This document shows positions 1 through 12,346 of a stretch of DNA of 64,000 nt, one piece after another. The DNA is taken from NCBI GenBank assembly GCA_036365515.1, contig CM070876.1, positions 134,123,394-134,187,393 of the forward strand. The letters are read 5' to 3'. The DNA is from Torymus aiolomorphi (Eukaryota; Arthropoda; Insecta; Hymenoptera; Torymidae). The first letter of the stretch is position 1; every line of letters starts with the position of its first letter. Below the pieces are notes generated by a model that worked only from the letters and a program-made list of their open reading frames with translations, was not told where the DNA came from and did not search any database. Both the position numbers and the translations under genes were made by a program.

Positions 1-543
1 GGCCGACCATACGGCCCCACCATTGCGGCTGTGCGTTGGCACTCGCGCTTATTAAAAAATGATTGCGCGCTCTTATTGACTTTGCCTTAACAGGCTCGCA
101 TATTATCAATCATGCTTTATATATATATACTTCATTAAAATAATAAAGTAAATAATGTATAATTAATATTTAATTAACTAATATAATTATCTCTATCACA
201 ATATATGTTCAATAATATAAATCTTAAATATGCGCTACATCATCGAGCTATACGAGAGCTCGCGATGCATCGGGCTCGAAAATGTTGGGAGGATTCTAGG
301 AACCGTGTGAGATTTCTTGCATAGTAGTATTCGATGCGCAGCATCGAAAATGCTATGAGAGTTCTGGCCCAGTTGGGTCAACGGGGCTCGTAGAATTCGA
401 TGCGCAGCATCAAAAATGCTATGAGAGTTCTGGCCCAGTGGGCTAGAACTCTCATAGCTTACCTACTGATGTGTTTTACCAAATATCCAAAATGCAGCCA
501 TTCACCAGAGAAAGACGATTTCAGACCTTCGTTTTCTGGCCTA
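1..543. other. AT-rich flank without a gene
   Basis: No conserved reading frame is seen. The first 300 bases are AT-rich with a short TA run near 118-128. A 66-bp tandem duplication with a hairpin follows (listed separately). A 65-codon open frame at 471-668 runs across the P-element border, so it is not a gene. Confidence 0.6.
329..458. repeat. 66-bp direct duplication ending in a hairpin
   Basis: A unit starting ATTCGATGCGCAGCATC occurs at 329 and again at 395. Both copies carry GCTATGAGAGTTCTGGCCCA. The second is followed at once by the inverse complement, so 418-458 can fold into a stem of about 17 bp with a short loop. There is no evidence of function; it may be the edge of an unidentified repeat. 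Confidence 0.6.
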
Positions 544-592
544 ATGGACATATGCGCGGGCACGCCGCCGTAAGGCCGCAGTCAACACAGGC
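544..592 (+). repeat. R1 dispersed repeat, left fragment split by the P element
   Basis: From ATGGACAT onward this matches 41996-42045 (ATGGACAT...GCGCG...GCAGTCAACA). The match resumes after the P element at 12347. At 42036-42051 the two halves are joined, so that copy shows the unoccupied target site. The last eight bases (585-592, ACACAGGC) are the left target-site duplication of the P element. Confidence 0.7.
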
Positions 593-623
593 CACGGTCG
601 TACACACAGGTCGGGAAACTCCT
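593..623 (+). repeat. Left 31-bp terminal inverted repeat of the P element
   Basis: It begins CACGGTCGTACACACAGG and matches the inverse complement of 12316-12346 at all 31 positions. It lies beyond the 3' end of the transposase gene, which is on the minus strand. Confidence 0.85.
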
Positions 624-707
624 ATGGAGAGAGTGGGCCTCTTACGAGCAGCACTCATACTTCCATAAGTGGTCACAGAGGTGGTGCGCTGTGATCGAGT
701 TAACTTC

Positions 708-845
708 TTTTTAGTATATTTCGATACTGGTGCCGAAGGTGATCATTTACTTCATGTGACGTTTTTCACACGAGCGAAGCGAGTGCGAAAAGTCACATGA
801 AATAAATAATCAACTTCCGCACTCGTGTCGAACGATATCTTATAC
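708..845. repeat. R5 palindromic repeat with GCGAAGCGAG apex
   Basis: An inverted repeat is centred on CACGAGCGAAGCGAGTGCG, with arms CTTCATGTGAC and GTCACATGAA. The outer words (ATTTCGATACT and GTGTCGAAC) match the larger repeat at 46517-46925. It appears to be a member of the same dispersed family, inside the P element near its left end. Confidence 0.5.
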
Positions 846-2463
846 CACGAGCACCGAAAAATCATATCAAAGTTGTGATTTTGAGGTTAGAGTGGTTTAA
901 AATATATTAATTGCATGTGGGATAAAAATCATTTAAAATACTTGCAAGATTAATAAAGCACTATATATTTTGTTTAGGTTTTAATTTCAATCTATATAAT
1001 TAATTTTGTAAGCAAGATTACTGTAACATAGTGATTGTATGTTAATTTAATTCAGAATCATGGAATTTTAAAGGAAGTAGCAGGTATAAATTGAAAAAAG
1101 AAAAAAGTACAGTTTTTATTCAACCAACAATTTGTCTATTTGATTTCAATTTTTATCTAACAAATAAGTTTAATAATTTCTTAATTTAAAAAATATTATT
1201 TATATCTGACTGCTTTCAACTGTAACACCTAATAATTAGTCAACTTCGACATTTTCCTTTTAACTAGGACTGTTTTTTAACCTTCTGGTTTTCTTGAAAT
1301 ATATATTGACGCATTCTTATCCGAACATAATAATAAATTGAAAACGCTAAAATATCAGGTCCATGAATTTTACAAGAAAATGTTATTTTATAATTTTCCA
1401 ATACTTCATCTACAGTAGTAGTAAAAACATCTTTTTTATGCGCATGCTTTGCAAAACATGACTCTGTATAAAAAATTAAATTAAAAAAATGATGATTAGC
1501 ATGGATTAATCTTCCTCGTGATTTCAAGTCCACTAACTGTTCAAGAGCAGTTTTAACTTTGCTGGTACTTATTGATTCTACACAAGATGTACATTTACTG
1601 TATTCTTTATTTTTCATCACTTGCTTACAAAGATAACCTATACGACAAGAAAATATTATTAATGACTACTTTTTATATTTATATAAATAAAGTTATACAT
1701 AAGTTTTACTTACAGATATTAAAGATTTGACACATTTTCTATATATAAAAAGAAAAGAGCAATTACAAACATGAACTTCCCAGACTTCAACTACATTCGT
1801 GGAGCATACGAGTACATTACAATTTGCAAATATTTTTTATTGACCATATTTAATAAGAAATATTTGCAAATATTTTTATTGACCATATTTAATAACTAAT
1901 ATTTGCAAATTTTTTTATTGACCTTATTTAATAAGAAATAATTGCATATATGTATCTCTTTCAATGTTATCTTGAATGTACTAAATATCGTAAATTATAG
2001 CAATGCTGTCTGTAATAAATAATATTGTTATAATTAATAATTATTATCACATTTATACAAATTTAATGTATCTTTTTCGAAACTCTTATTAAACGTAATT
2101 TTGTATTACGATAAAATGAAATTAAAGCTACTTTCAACGTCTGTACAAAAATAAGAAAATGATGTACGTAATGTAAGTGTTATTTTTGACTGAGTGAAAC
2201 TTGTGTGATATTTGAAAAAATATCAATAAGAGCGCTGGGGAATGTACGGACAGAAACTTCTATAAGCGTAAAATTATAAGCAAAGTGTGTTAGTAGCATT
2301 AGTAATATGATTTTTTACACATACATTTAAGCAGCTATCAAATAAAATATTGTTGAATATAAATTAAATTGCACTCCCGTTGTATGAGGATGCTGTTTGT
2401 ATAGAATCGATTGGATGGAGGCAATGGAATGAAGTAAAAAATTTTTTATTTCACTTGTTAAGC

Positions 2464-2499
2464 GACGTTTCGTCGGCCTAGTCTGCCGACCTCTTCAGG
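2464..2499 (-). ncRNA. Hammerhead ribozyme-like motif, Penelope copy A
   Basis: On the minus strand the order is CCTGAAGAG, a 6-bp stem GTCGGC/GCCGAC with a 7-nt loop, then GAAAC and GTC. This matches the CUGANGA / stem II / GAAA / GUC core of a type I hammerhead with a very short stem III. Hammerheads of this kind are known in Penelope-like elements. It is about 360 nt downstream of the coding frame. Self-cleavage is inferred. Confidence 0.7.
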
Positions 2500-2857
2500 C
2501 TTTATTTAAAAAGAAATTAAAATTACAGAAATTATTAATACACTATCAATCACAGATATAAAACAAAATAATAAACAGTCGGTACCTTATTTAGAAGTTA
2601 ATGTGTCATATAATACACATTTCGTCGAAGTGAGCGCATGAGATACAAATTTAATGCATTTATATAGTAAACAATGCCAGTGTTCAGGTGCATGTGTTTA
2701 CAAACAAAAATAAATACATATAAACAGAAAGGAAACGACATATAAATTTAATTTAAAATTCTTAATAACGGAACATATGAAGAATTGAGAAATTTCACGT
2801 CTTCTTTTTTGTTAACGTTGTATTTGTTACATTTAATATGAATCGTTTTTTATAGTT

Positions 2858-4866
2858 TCATTCATAATCTATAATTTTTACGTTATTCCAATCAAATTCA
2901 TGTGAAAAGTTTTTCATGTGTTGATACACAACAGCTTCTGGATTATTATTCTTTTTATGTTCGTTAATTCTAGTTCTAAGCGCACGCTTAGTTTCTCCTA
3001 CGTATGACGCCGGGCATGATTTACATGCGAATTTATATACAATGTTCGTCCGATCCCATTTTTCAGTAACATCTTTACCTAATTTAATAATAGAGTTAAA
3101 ACTTTTTTTGACTAACGGTAAAACTCGAAAATTGAACGGTTTTAATATTGATGCTATTTTACCAAATTGATCATTAAACGGTAAGGAAATATAAGAGGTA
3201 AATCTATTGTGAGTAAAAGTGTCTTTTTGTTGTGGTTTGTGTTTTATTCTATACAACCTATTGTGTATGTACTGATTGATGAAATTTCGAGGATAATTGT
3301 TATCTTGGAGTATTTGGATTACGATATTTAGATTTTTCTTATGAAATTGTTTATTTGACAAAGAAATGGCTCTATCTACGAGGTTGTACACAATATTTAT
3401 TTTTTGTTGTTTTGGATGAAAGTCATGTCTAAGAAGTTGATTTTTTTGTCTTGTTCTAATTCATATGTAAATTGTAGTTTGTTGTTATATGTGTTAAAAG
3501 TCTCTACGACTAGATCAATGTGTTTTTTGTTAATGCACATGATCGTGTCATCTACATAGCGGAAGTAAAATAGTGGGTTGACGTCATGGTTTTCTTTCAA
3601 ACTTCTCAAACAGTAAGTTTCCAAGTCATCCATCACAATATCCGCAAATAATGGTGAGATGGGGGAACCCATCGGTGTACCATCAATTTGTCGGTAGTAC
3701 TCGCTATTAAACGAGAAAAAGGTGTTATTGAATAAAAATTTGGTGCACATAACGATTTCATTAAACGGGATCTTGCATTTGTTATGTATAGCGTCAAATC
3801 CTCTATCTAAGCTGTCTAATACTAGTTGTAAGGGTATATTTGTAAATAAGGAAGTAACGTCCAGCGAAAGAAATATGTAATCAACCGGAATCGTAAACGA
3901 ATTTATTTTAAGTTTTAAATCTAGGCTGTTGTTGATATGAGATGACGGTAATTTAATAGAAGACTTAATTTCATTATAGATTGTTTTAGATAAAAAATGG
4001 GTCGGACTATTAATTAAAGAAATTATCGGACGAACGGGTACATCTTTCTTGTGAATTTTCGGTAATCCATAACATTTTGCTAGTGTGGTATTGGTACATG
4101 AGAGAGAGTTGTTATGAAATTTTGTTCGCAAATAATTATTGTTGTTAAGATTTTTCAAAATTGAAGAGGTATTGGTTTGTAATTTTTTTAAAGGATTCTT
4201 TTTGATAATTTCGTAGGTCGCTGCATCCGATAATAACTTTGACATTTTTGCTTGATATTCATTTTTTGGTAAACATACAGTTACGTTTCCTTTGTCTGAA
4301 GTAGTAAACATTATATCTGGATTATCTGTAGTGAACGCTTTTGTCTTTATTATTTTGGTATTTAGACTTTTATCGTTAATATTAACATGTCTTTGTTGAC
4401 TAAAATCTGTTCTGAGACTTAAAATTATTTTTTCTCTAATTTCTGATTGTTTAGATGTAGGTAAATCAGAGTTTACTAGACTGATCTCTAAATTTTTGAG
4501 TGTGTCAACGATGTCATTCTTTTTGATTTTTTCCTTAATGTTAAATTTTGGTCCTAGAGAGACTATATCTATAATATCTTCGGGTATATGTACATTGGTC
4601 AAATTTTTAAAGAAATGCTTAGGAGTTGTCTTAGTGGTTTCTAATGTATTGCTGTACAAATATTTGAATTTTTGTTTTAAAATTTGGTTATGTTTATGTA
4701 GAATGATTTTAGTTTTTTTGTCTGTATAAATAAAAAAATTATTTATACTTGTCGTATCTATGTTAAGTTTTAAAATCAAATTTTTAATCGAAGATAGTGA
4801 TCTATTCAAAAAGTTTAAATGGTAGTTAATATCCCGAATTTCAAGATTCAAAAGCTTACTCGACAA
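2858..4866 (-). pseudogene. Penelope-like reverse transcriptase with GIY-YIG endonuclease, frameshifted
   Basis: The upstream frame (4866-3397, 489 codons) covers the N-terminal region and the reverse transcriptase. It includes LAKCYGLPKIHK, RPIISLINSP, the palm motif LDVTSLFTNIP, GTPMGSPISPLFADIV and the catalytic FRYVDDTIM. The second frame (3391-2858) carries NIVYKFACKSCPASYVGETK and RINEHKK, the GIY-YIG type endonuclease typical of Penelope elements. The split comes from an 82-bp deletion relative to copy B (bases equivalent to 6214-6295), with ATCC microhomology at the ends. That deletion removes the linker after NFLDMT and shifts the frame. The N-terminal third is longer here than in copy B. 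The deletion makes an intact protein unlikely. Confidence 0.85.
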
Positions 4867-4890
4867 GTGTTTATGAATGTCAGAAAGTTT

Positions 4891-5151
4891 ACGTTTGCTA
4901 ATCTGGCTATGGAGCGAGAGAGTTTGAAAATGCTTACTTAAATTAACGATGTGCCGAGGAAGGTGTTTTCAATATAGTTGAAAAAGGATCTTCTTTGATA
5001 GTCTATGTATGAGTCCATGTCTAATCTAAGACTCCTGTGTATGTTGAACGTCAAACAACATCTCAAGAAGTGGACTAATATCAACTATCATCTCGCAGAA
5101 TCTATTCCACAACGTTGGTTCCTGCTCAGGTGCAGATCTAACGACATTTTT
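4891..5151. other. Spacer between the two head-to-head Penelope copies
   Basis: About 260 bases separate the coding part of copy A from the first sequence shared with copy B. It probably includes the 5' untranslated part of A. No reading frame or clear promoter element was recognised. Confidence 0.4.
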
Positions 5152-6892
5152 CCTAGTAAACTCTGATTTACCTACATCTAAACAATCAGAAATTAGAGAA
5201 AAAGTAATTTTAAGTCTCAGAACAGGTTTTAATCAACAAAGACATGTTAATATTAACGATAAAAGTCTAAATACCAAAATAGTAAAGACAAAAGCGTTCA
5301 CTAAAGATAATCCAGATATAATATTTACTACTTCAGACAAAGAAAACGTAACTGTATGTTTACCAAAAACTGAATATCAAGAAAAAATGTTAAAGTTATT
5401 ATCGGACACAGCCACCTACGAAATTATCAAAAAGAATCCTTTAAAAAAATTACAAACCAATACCTCTTCAATTTTGAAAAATCTTAACAACAATAATTAT
5501 TTCCGAACAAAATTTCATAACAACTCTCTCTCATGTACCAATACCACACTAGCAAAATGTTATGGATTACCGAAAATTCATAAGAAAGATGTACCGGTTC
5601 GTCCGATAATTTCTTTAATTAATAGTCCGACCCATTTTTTATCTAAAACAATCTATAATGAGATTAAGTCTTCTATTAAATTACCGTCATCTCATATCAA
5701 CAACAGCCTAGATTTAAAACTTAAAATAAATTCGTTTACGATTCCGGTTGATTACATATTTCTTTCGCTGGACGTTACTTCCTTATTTACAAATATACCC
5801 TTATAACTAGTATTAGACAGCTTAGATAGAAGATTTGACGCTATACATAACAAATGCAAGATCCCGTTTAATGAAATCGTTATGTGCACCAAATTTTTAT
5901 TCAATAACACCTTTTTCTCGTTTAATAACGAGTACTACCGACAAATTGATAGTACACCGATGGGCTCCCCCATCTCACCATTATTCGCGGATATTGTGAT
6001 CGATGACTTGGAAACTTACTGTTTGAGAAGTTTGAAAGAAAACCATGACGTCAACCCACTATTTTACTTCCGCTACGTAGATGACACGGTCATGTGCATT
6101 AACAAAAAACACATTGATCTAGTCGTAGAGACTTTTAACACATATAACAACAAACTACAATTTACATATGAATTAGAACAAGACAAAAAAATCAACTTCT
6201 TAGACATGACTTTAATCCATTATAATAACACCATCATCACATATTGGTTTAACAAACCTACTTCATCCGGCAGATTAATCAATTTCCGCTCAAATCATCC
6301 AAAACAACAAAAAATAAATATTGTGTACAACCTCGTAGATAGAGCCATTTCTTTGTCAAATAAACAATTTCATAAGAAAAATCTAAATATCGTAATCCAA
6401 ATACTCCAAGATAACAATTATCCTCGAAATTTCATCAATCAGTACATACACAATAGGTTGTATAGAATAAAACACAAACCACAACAAAAAGACACTTTTA
6501 CTCACAATAGATTTACCTCTTATATTTCCTTACCGTTTAATGATCAATTTGGTAAAATAGCATCAATATTAAAACCGTTCAATTTTCGAGTTTTACCGTT
6601 AGTCAAAAAAAGTTTTAACTCTATTATTAAATTAGGTAAAGATGTTACTGAAAAATGGGATCGGACGAACATTGTATATAAATTCGCATGTAAATCATGC
6701 CCGGCGTCATACGTAGGAGAAACTAAGCGTGCGCTTAGAACTAGAATTAACGAACATAAAAAGAATAATAATCCAGAAGCTGTTGTGTATCAACATATGA
6801 AAAACTTTTCACATGAATTTGATTGGAATAACGTAAAAATTATAGATTATGAATCAAACTATAGTTTGATTCATATTAAATGTAAAACGTAA
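5152..6892 (+). pseudogene. Penelope-like reverse transcriptase/GIY-YIG, 5'-truncated with one nonsense codon
   Basis: The frame is open from the truncation point to 5803, where copy A has a Gln codon (CAA) and B has TAA. The same frame then continues to 6892 without another break. It carries GLPKIHK, LDVTSLFTNIP, STPMGSPISPLFADIV, FRYVDDTVM (catalytic YVDD), NFLDMT and the linker missing from A. It closes with the endonuclease motifs CKSCPASYVGETK and RINEHKK. The C-terminus differs slightly from A, with a small duplication at 6853-6907. B keeps the segment A has lost, and A keeps the 5' end B has lost. Confidence 0.85.
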
Positions 6893-7241
6893 AAAACGAT
6901 TCATATTAAATGTAACAAATACAACGTTAACAAAAAAGAAGACGTGAAATTTCTCAATTCTTCATATGTTCCGTTATTAAGAATTTTAAATTAAATTTAT
7001 ATGTCGTTTCCTTTCTGTTTATATGTATTTATTTTTGTTTGTAAACACATGCACCTGAACACTGGCATTGTTTACTATATAAATGCGTTAAATCTGTATC
7101 TCATGCGCTCACTTCGATGAAATGTGTATTATATGACACATTAACTTCTAAATAAGGTACCGACTGTTTGTTATTTGTTTTATATCTGTGATTGATAGTG
7201 TATTAATAATTTCTGTAATTTTAATTTCTTTTTAAATAAAG

Positions 7242-7277
7242 CCTGAAGAGGTCGGCAGACCAGGCCGACGAAACGTC
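7242..7277 (+). ncRNA. Hammerhead ribozyme-like motif, Penelope copy B
   Basis: CCTGAAGAG, stem GTCGGC/GCCGAC, loop AGACCAG, then GAAAC and GTC. It differs from the copy A motif by one loop base. It lies about 350 nt after the end of the coding frame. All core positions of a hammerhead are present. Confidence 0.7.
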
Positions 7278-9005
7278 GCTTAACAAGTGAAATAAAAAAT
7301 TTTTGACTTCATTCCATTGCCTCCATCCAATCGATTCTATACAAACACCATCCAAATAAAATATTATTAAGATCCTGTGACATAATAAATAATACATTCA
7401 ATGACAGGTGACTGAGCATAGTCGTGATCAAATATTTCATCTGCTTCATAATCATCATAGTTTATAATATTATCTAATTTTTCTTTTAAATTGTTAAGTG
7501 CCGTTTTAGATACAGATTAAGATTTCTTGTAAACTTCTTTGATATCTTGAATGCTAATCAAAGTTGTCAATATCTTTTCTGTTACTGTACAGTTACCAAA
7601 CTTAGGAGGTTTTATCAAGCTATATACAGATAGCATGCGGTATAAAAATAGGAAAGTCGGACATGTTGGATGCTCATTATTTCCACCTGCTCCACGAATC
7701 ATACCAAAAAATTTCTGCAATAGAAAAATATAATCATGACTATTGCAATTGAGTGGAAGAAAATCGTAACTATTGTGCTAAATATATTTATTAAAAAAAT
7801 TCTTCGTGTACCCAAAGAAACAAAATGAAAAATTAAAATACCTCTAAATTATCTTGATTAACTTTTCCTGTGAGTAAGTATTTAAAATCATATTTTTCAA
7901 TTAAATAATCGCATATATTTAATGTTGATGTGATGGTCACGCGTAAGCCATCTGCAGTTTCTTTAGTGAGGAATTCGTCTTCCCGTAATATTTTTTTTTC
8001 AAAAACATCTGTTTCCCACTTATCTAATTTTATAATAGCATCCTTTAAAATCTACGATAAAATTAAACGATATTTAAAAAATAATAATCGAAATAGTTCA
8101 ATTGCAAGAATAAAACCTTGTAATCTGAAGATGCGGGTGTCAATCCTTCATTCGGCTGTTTTCGATTTAGCGCATCAAATAAATCATTCATCCAAAGACA
8201 AAAATTGACAGTAGCTTCACAATTTTTGAAGTCATCATATTTATGAGCTAGATAAAATTGCAATCAATTTGCCACAGATCTACAGAATATGTACGTTGAC
8301 AATCAAATAATTAAAATATTATTGGATTCATTGAAATATGACGAAGTTGACATGTGACTTGAATTTTTTTTTAATTTATGACTACTCTTATCTGCGTTGC
8401 CAATTTAACTCTCATTTTATCCGTGTTATCTAGATGTATATGTCTTCTTGAAATTTTAGGACACACTCTTGCATTACCGGATTGGATGATATCGGTATAA
8501 TAGAGTCGAACAAAATATTCCAATTTAATATGGAAATCATCTTTTTCAATCTGTAAATAGTAGAATATTAATTATGAAACTGTACTTTAGAAATTATGTC
8601 AAATCACTAGGTGTAAGTAACAAAACAATTAATCTATTATTAAATTAAGTTTAAGAAAATATAATTAAATTTTACATTCAACAAACCTTAAGAGAGCCAT
8701 TATTATATAGTCTATTTGGAATACATTTAAGTAAATGTGGTGTGTCAGAAAAAATAAAAACTTTTCTGTCACTATCTGACTGATGAGCGAAATAATTTTT
8801 TAAGGTATTAACACATCCACTGATGCCCAGTATTTTCTACATTTTTCTATTAGTAGAAGCTCCATCTGCAACTATACCATGTACAAAAGCTCCAGTGCTT
8901 TCTAACAAGCAAATGGCTTATACAAACAAGCCTGGCTAAATCTTCGCCAGCTACTGTATTGTTTGACGCAAAAACAGCAATAGGTTGCGTGAATTTGTCA
9001 GTTAA

Positions 9006-9569
9006 GGGGGTTTCACCCAAAATGCCTTTTCTTAGAAATTTCTCTCATTTTGACCAGGTGTTGATAATACTATTGTCTATAAGATATTTCTATCTAAAAA
9101 CTCCTAGCGGTTTAGTTCTCGAGATATTAAATATCAAAGTCGCACATTTTAACACAGCGCCTTATGGGACGGCCCGCGCGAAATGAACGTTTTCGTTTGT
9201 AACTCGAAAAATTTTCTTAGCAATTTTTCTAAAAACCGAAATGTTATTAATGACATCTATTAGAACAAGACATTCAAATCTGAGAAAGCCCAGCGGTCTC
9301 GTTCGTGAGATACGTTAATTGAAAGTGCGGAATGTCAGGTTAGATTTCACGCGCGCGTGAGACGCATGCATGACGAGGGGAGAGAGAGCGGGAGCGCCGC
9401 TGACGCGCACGCTTACTGCGCACACACAGGCAGGCGTCTATCGGTGTCTGTGCTCAGTCCCGTAGCAAACAACTCTCAACAGAAAGAGAGGGGGAGCGCA
9501 TGCGAGAGCCTGTACGCGTCGCACGGGGCGCCGTGCTCTGTGCGTTCGGGCCTCATTGATGAAACCCCC
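9006..9569. mobile_element. TTAA-flanked MITE inside the P transposase
   Basis: The element begins GGGGGTTTCA and ends TGAAACCCCC, a 10-bp inverted repeat. It is flanked on both sides by TTAA (9002-9005 and 9570-9573). TTAA duplications are known for piggyBac and Kolobok superfamilies. The outside sequences join in frame across the site (FQSL before, TDKFTQPIAVFAS after), which supports a precise insertion into the transposase exon. The interior has no transposase; its right half is GC-rich. Confidence 0.8.
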
Positions 9570-10686
9570 TTAAGGACTGAAACATAAAAACAAGCCCGTG
9601 TGATGCTAAATCCTTTGTATCTGTCCCTCATGAACCGTCATCTCCGTAATCAGTTAAACCTTTGTACGTTAATGTTTTAGCACAAACAGCAACTGATTTT
9701 CTTAAATTAATTTCGTCTAATAGTAAAACTCCATGTCTATGCATTTTATCCTTTTTATCGAACGTTTTTTTTAGAAGTTTTAAAAAATTTTCATCAACTC
9801 CGCATTTATTATCTATCACAGACATATAATCTCTTATCGTTTTTGTACACGGTAAAGGGATTATGTCGTTACTTCTTAAAAATTCGTAATAACTTTTTGA
9901 TTTCATATTCATTAGTAAACATAACATAATAAATTCTTCAGTATAACGCCGACCTCTATAATCCTTTTTTCGGGAAGTATTTATGATTTCTTGGATCACT
10001 ATCATCTGATTTTTCGAAATCTTATTTAAGCAGTCATTGGGTAATGATGCAATTTGTTGTTGTCGATCAGCAATAGAATGTCAATATTGTAAGTCTGCAT
10101 TTCAAACGTTTTGAACGTCTAACTTGCATCCTTAATTTTTTTTCATTGCATTTAATTTATATTTTTCAGTTGGACTTCTTGAAGAAATATGTTTTACAGT
10201 GTGCAATTTTCTCATTTTTATAATTTTGTTAAAAGATGCATAATATTTTTTACACTCTTTGCATCTTTCGCTATTAAAAGATAATAGCAAACAGTTCTTA
10301 TGACGAAAATCCTGTACATGTTCTTATAACCGAACTTTGCAAATACTGTGGAATTGCTGATGAGATACCCTTACAAATATGAAAATCTTTGAATTTTTGA
10401 AGAATATCTGGCAATGCAACAATATTATCTAATCTTGATGGAAGTTTAGTATCTGATACATTTATTGTTGTGGAATATACCTCGTATAAAATTTCTTTTG
10501 AAGTCTTTATAATAACACTTTTTTCAAAAATATGATGTTTAATTTCATCATTTGTGCTTTCTACGACGTACGTACGTATTATAACTTCTTCTTCTCCAAT
10601 TAATGATTTCTGAATACCCCATGGTTTCGGTAGTTTCAGTTCAATCTCATTTTGAAGAATTTTCTTGCCTGTATGTATATTATCAA

Positions 10687-10845
10687 AGGACCCCGCAAAC
10701 AATGTATGGGAAAAAATCATTCGGTCAAATTTTGGGGGGTTTTGCCCATGAGAACTTTTGTTCAGGACCTCAAGATCTATATTTTCCCCAAGTTTGATCC
10801 AATTTGACCGAATGATTATTTTCCATACATTGTGTGCGGGGTCCT
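10687..10845. mobile_element. 159-bp hairpin MITE in the P transposase
   Basis: The ends AGGACCCCGC and GCGGGGTCCT are inverse complements. Inverted similarity continues through ACAATGTATGG and ATCATTCGGTCAAATT, leaving a short loop. The flanks TTATCAA (10680-10686) and TTATTAA (10846-10852) look like a 7 to 8-bp target duplication with one change, as for hAT-type elements. No coding capacity. Confidence 0.65.
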
Positions 10846-12315
10846 TTATTAAATATTTTTTTACGTAGAATTTAAAACTTTTATATTTATTATTCTTAAA
10901 TTTGAAAATAATTTATATGACTATCAATATATTTGCAATTACTTACGTTGATTATCGAAGTTAAAGCTAAAAGTACTTTGGATATTTGTAGATTTTATTT
11001 TGATATAATTCCCTCGTTCATAGCTGATTTCCAACTCCACATTTTGCGATGATATATCTTTGCAAATTTGGTGTGACATTTCTGCATATCTTCCAACTAA
11101 AAATAGTACTAATACTATAAAGATTCAATATTTATAATATCTGCATTTATACACACAATTAAAATTTGTACCTTTGTCATTTTCAGCAGTATCATCACTC
11201 AGTACTCTCATTGCAAGTGATAGTTGAATCATTTTCACCATTCAGCGTACTCTCATTGGAAATAATTCTTGAAGAATCTATTTCACTTATATTGGATTGT
11301 AAATCATTCTCTTCTATATTATATGTTAAATTTGGTACAGCTATAACTTGAAATATTAACAATTAATAATCAATTGTCTATATGCGTCAAGACATTTCTT
11401 ATAATTCAAAATATATTTCTTAAATAGTATTACATTAATTACTGATACATCAAGATATTTGACTATTTTATTATGTATACATATAATATGGGTCTGAAGT
11501 TTGCAATGTTGTAGTGCAACGAAATAAAAAATTATTTGATTTTACTTCAAGTTTATAATAATTAATATTACTTTTGCGTGTAGATTTATTGTTTTATAGT
11601 ATCAAATAACTTTGTAACAAAGATTTAGATAAAATTTACATTACTTCATAACTTTAATTAATTGTAAAAAATTATTTCATTGCACTCCAACGATGCAAAC
11701 TTCAGACCCACCATATAATATATATATACTTACAATTTGCACTCTCTTTATTTACATATGGTTTTTTTTTGAGGGCTTCTTTCTCGGTTCACATTTTTTA
11801 TCAGTACCATTGGCACAGCTCCTAATATTAAACGTGGATATTTAAATGGCACCTATAATGTATAATACAATAAAAATATTAACAATAAATTATTAAAAGG
11901 TTATGAATTACTAAAAAAGGGGAAATATATTCATTTACCTGTGCAATGATTTTATGATTTTCATCATATTTCACATATTCTCGCGTGATAGATTGTTCAT
12001 CAAAATGTTTTTCGCACACTCGATCCGACGAACGTAAAATATTCACTCCAATTATGATTCTCCATTTTTCACGTTCAGCCGTGTCACTTGGCACTTAAAA
12101 AGTTGAAAATTTTTCTACTTTTCTTTTTTTATTTGATTCGCAATTCGGTACAATACACCAAGACATTTTTTTGCAAGAGAAATGACAATCATTCCAGAGC
12201 CAACGGACTGTTATTGTTTACGTCTGAATCGTAGTGAACTCGATTGCAGCGCTCCTCTTGGTGGCGAGTTTGAGAAGCTTAGGTTGCAGTACGTAAGGGA
12301 CCCCACTCTCACTGC

Positions 12316-12346
12316 AGGAGTTTCCCGACCTGTGTGTACGACCGTG
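12316..12346 (-). repeat. Right 31-bp terminal inverted repeat of the P element
   Basis: Perfect inverse complement of 593-623. It lies about 160 bases upstream of the THAP start codon and is followed by the duplication ACACAGAC at 12347-12354. Confidence 0.85.

Larger units (their letters stand above)
2386..4890 (-). mobile_element. Penelope-like element A (left arm of inverted pair 1)
   Basis: The element reads on the minus strand, with its 3' end at about 2386. It has a hammerhead-like motif near the 3' end, a reverse transcriptase frame and a GIY-YIG endonuclease. Its outer 3' sequence (GTTTGTATAGAATCGATTGG) recurs inverted at the right end of copy B, near 7330. Its 5' end faces copy B, so the pair is head-to-head. 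Confidence 0.8.
5152..7355 (+). mobile_element. Penelope-like element B (right arm of inverted pair 1)
   Basis: This plus-strand copy is nearly identical to A over its shared length. It starts abruptly at the position equivalent to about 4470 of A, so it lacks roughly 400 bases of 5' coding sequence. It ends with the same 3' region, a hammerhead-like motif, and the outer words found at 2386-2440. Confidence 0.8.
1264..12158 (-). pseudogene. THAP-domain P-element transposase (THAP9-like), spliced and decayed
   Basis: The minus-strand exons run from a THAP zinc-finger domain at 12158-11939 (C-x4-C near the start, later CEKHF) to a C-terminal block at 1636-1264 (CTSCVES, RIRMRQYIFQENQK). Between them lie several recognisable blocks. 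LLLDEINLRK is near 9720, and QPIAVFAS near 8980. HGIVADGASTNRKM and FSDTPHLLKCI lie at 8700-8910. FCLWMNDLFDALNRK is near 8180, and FLYRMLSVYSLIKPPKFGN near 7620. These match P/THAP9 transposases; the LDE and ADG acids look like catalytic positions. A donor is visible at 11938, and an acceptor TATAG precedes 1636. Breaks include a stop inside the THAP domain near 12096, a TGA near 9627, a TAG replacing the usual Trp after NRKM, and two MITE insertions. The Penelope pair lies in the last intron. This copy cannot encode a functional enzyme. Confidence 0.85.
593..12346 (-). mobile_element. P-superfamily DNA transposon, complete ends, with nested insertions
   Basis: Both ends are visible. The terminal 31 bases at 593-623 (starting CACGGTCGTACAC) are a perfect inverse of 12316-12346. 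Weaker inverted similarity continues inward for about 80 more bases. The flanking octamers ACACAGGC (585-592) and ACACAGAC (12347-12354) form an 8-bp target duplication with one change. P elements are known for 31-bp inverted repeats and 8-bp duplications, so structure and the THAP transposase inside agree. Of its 11.75 kb, about 5 kb is a Penelope pair, 0.57 kb a TTAA MITE and 0.16 kb a hairpin MITE, leaving roughly 6 kb of original element. The transposase gene is broken, so this copy is not autonomous. Confidence 0.85.

Noticed and set aside
471..668. 65-codon open frame near the left edge
   Set aside because: It crosses the P-element terminus and target duplication, so it is chance.
7930..8208. 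92-codon plus-strand frame
   Set aside because: It is antisense to a well-supported P transposase exon on the minus strand.
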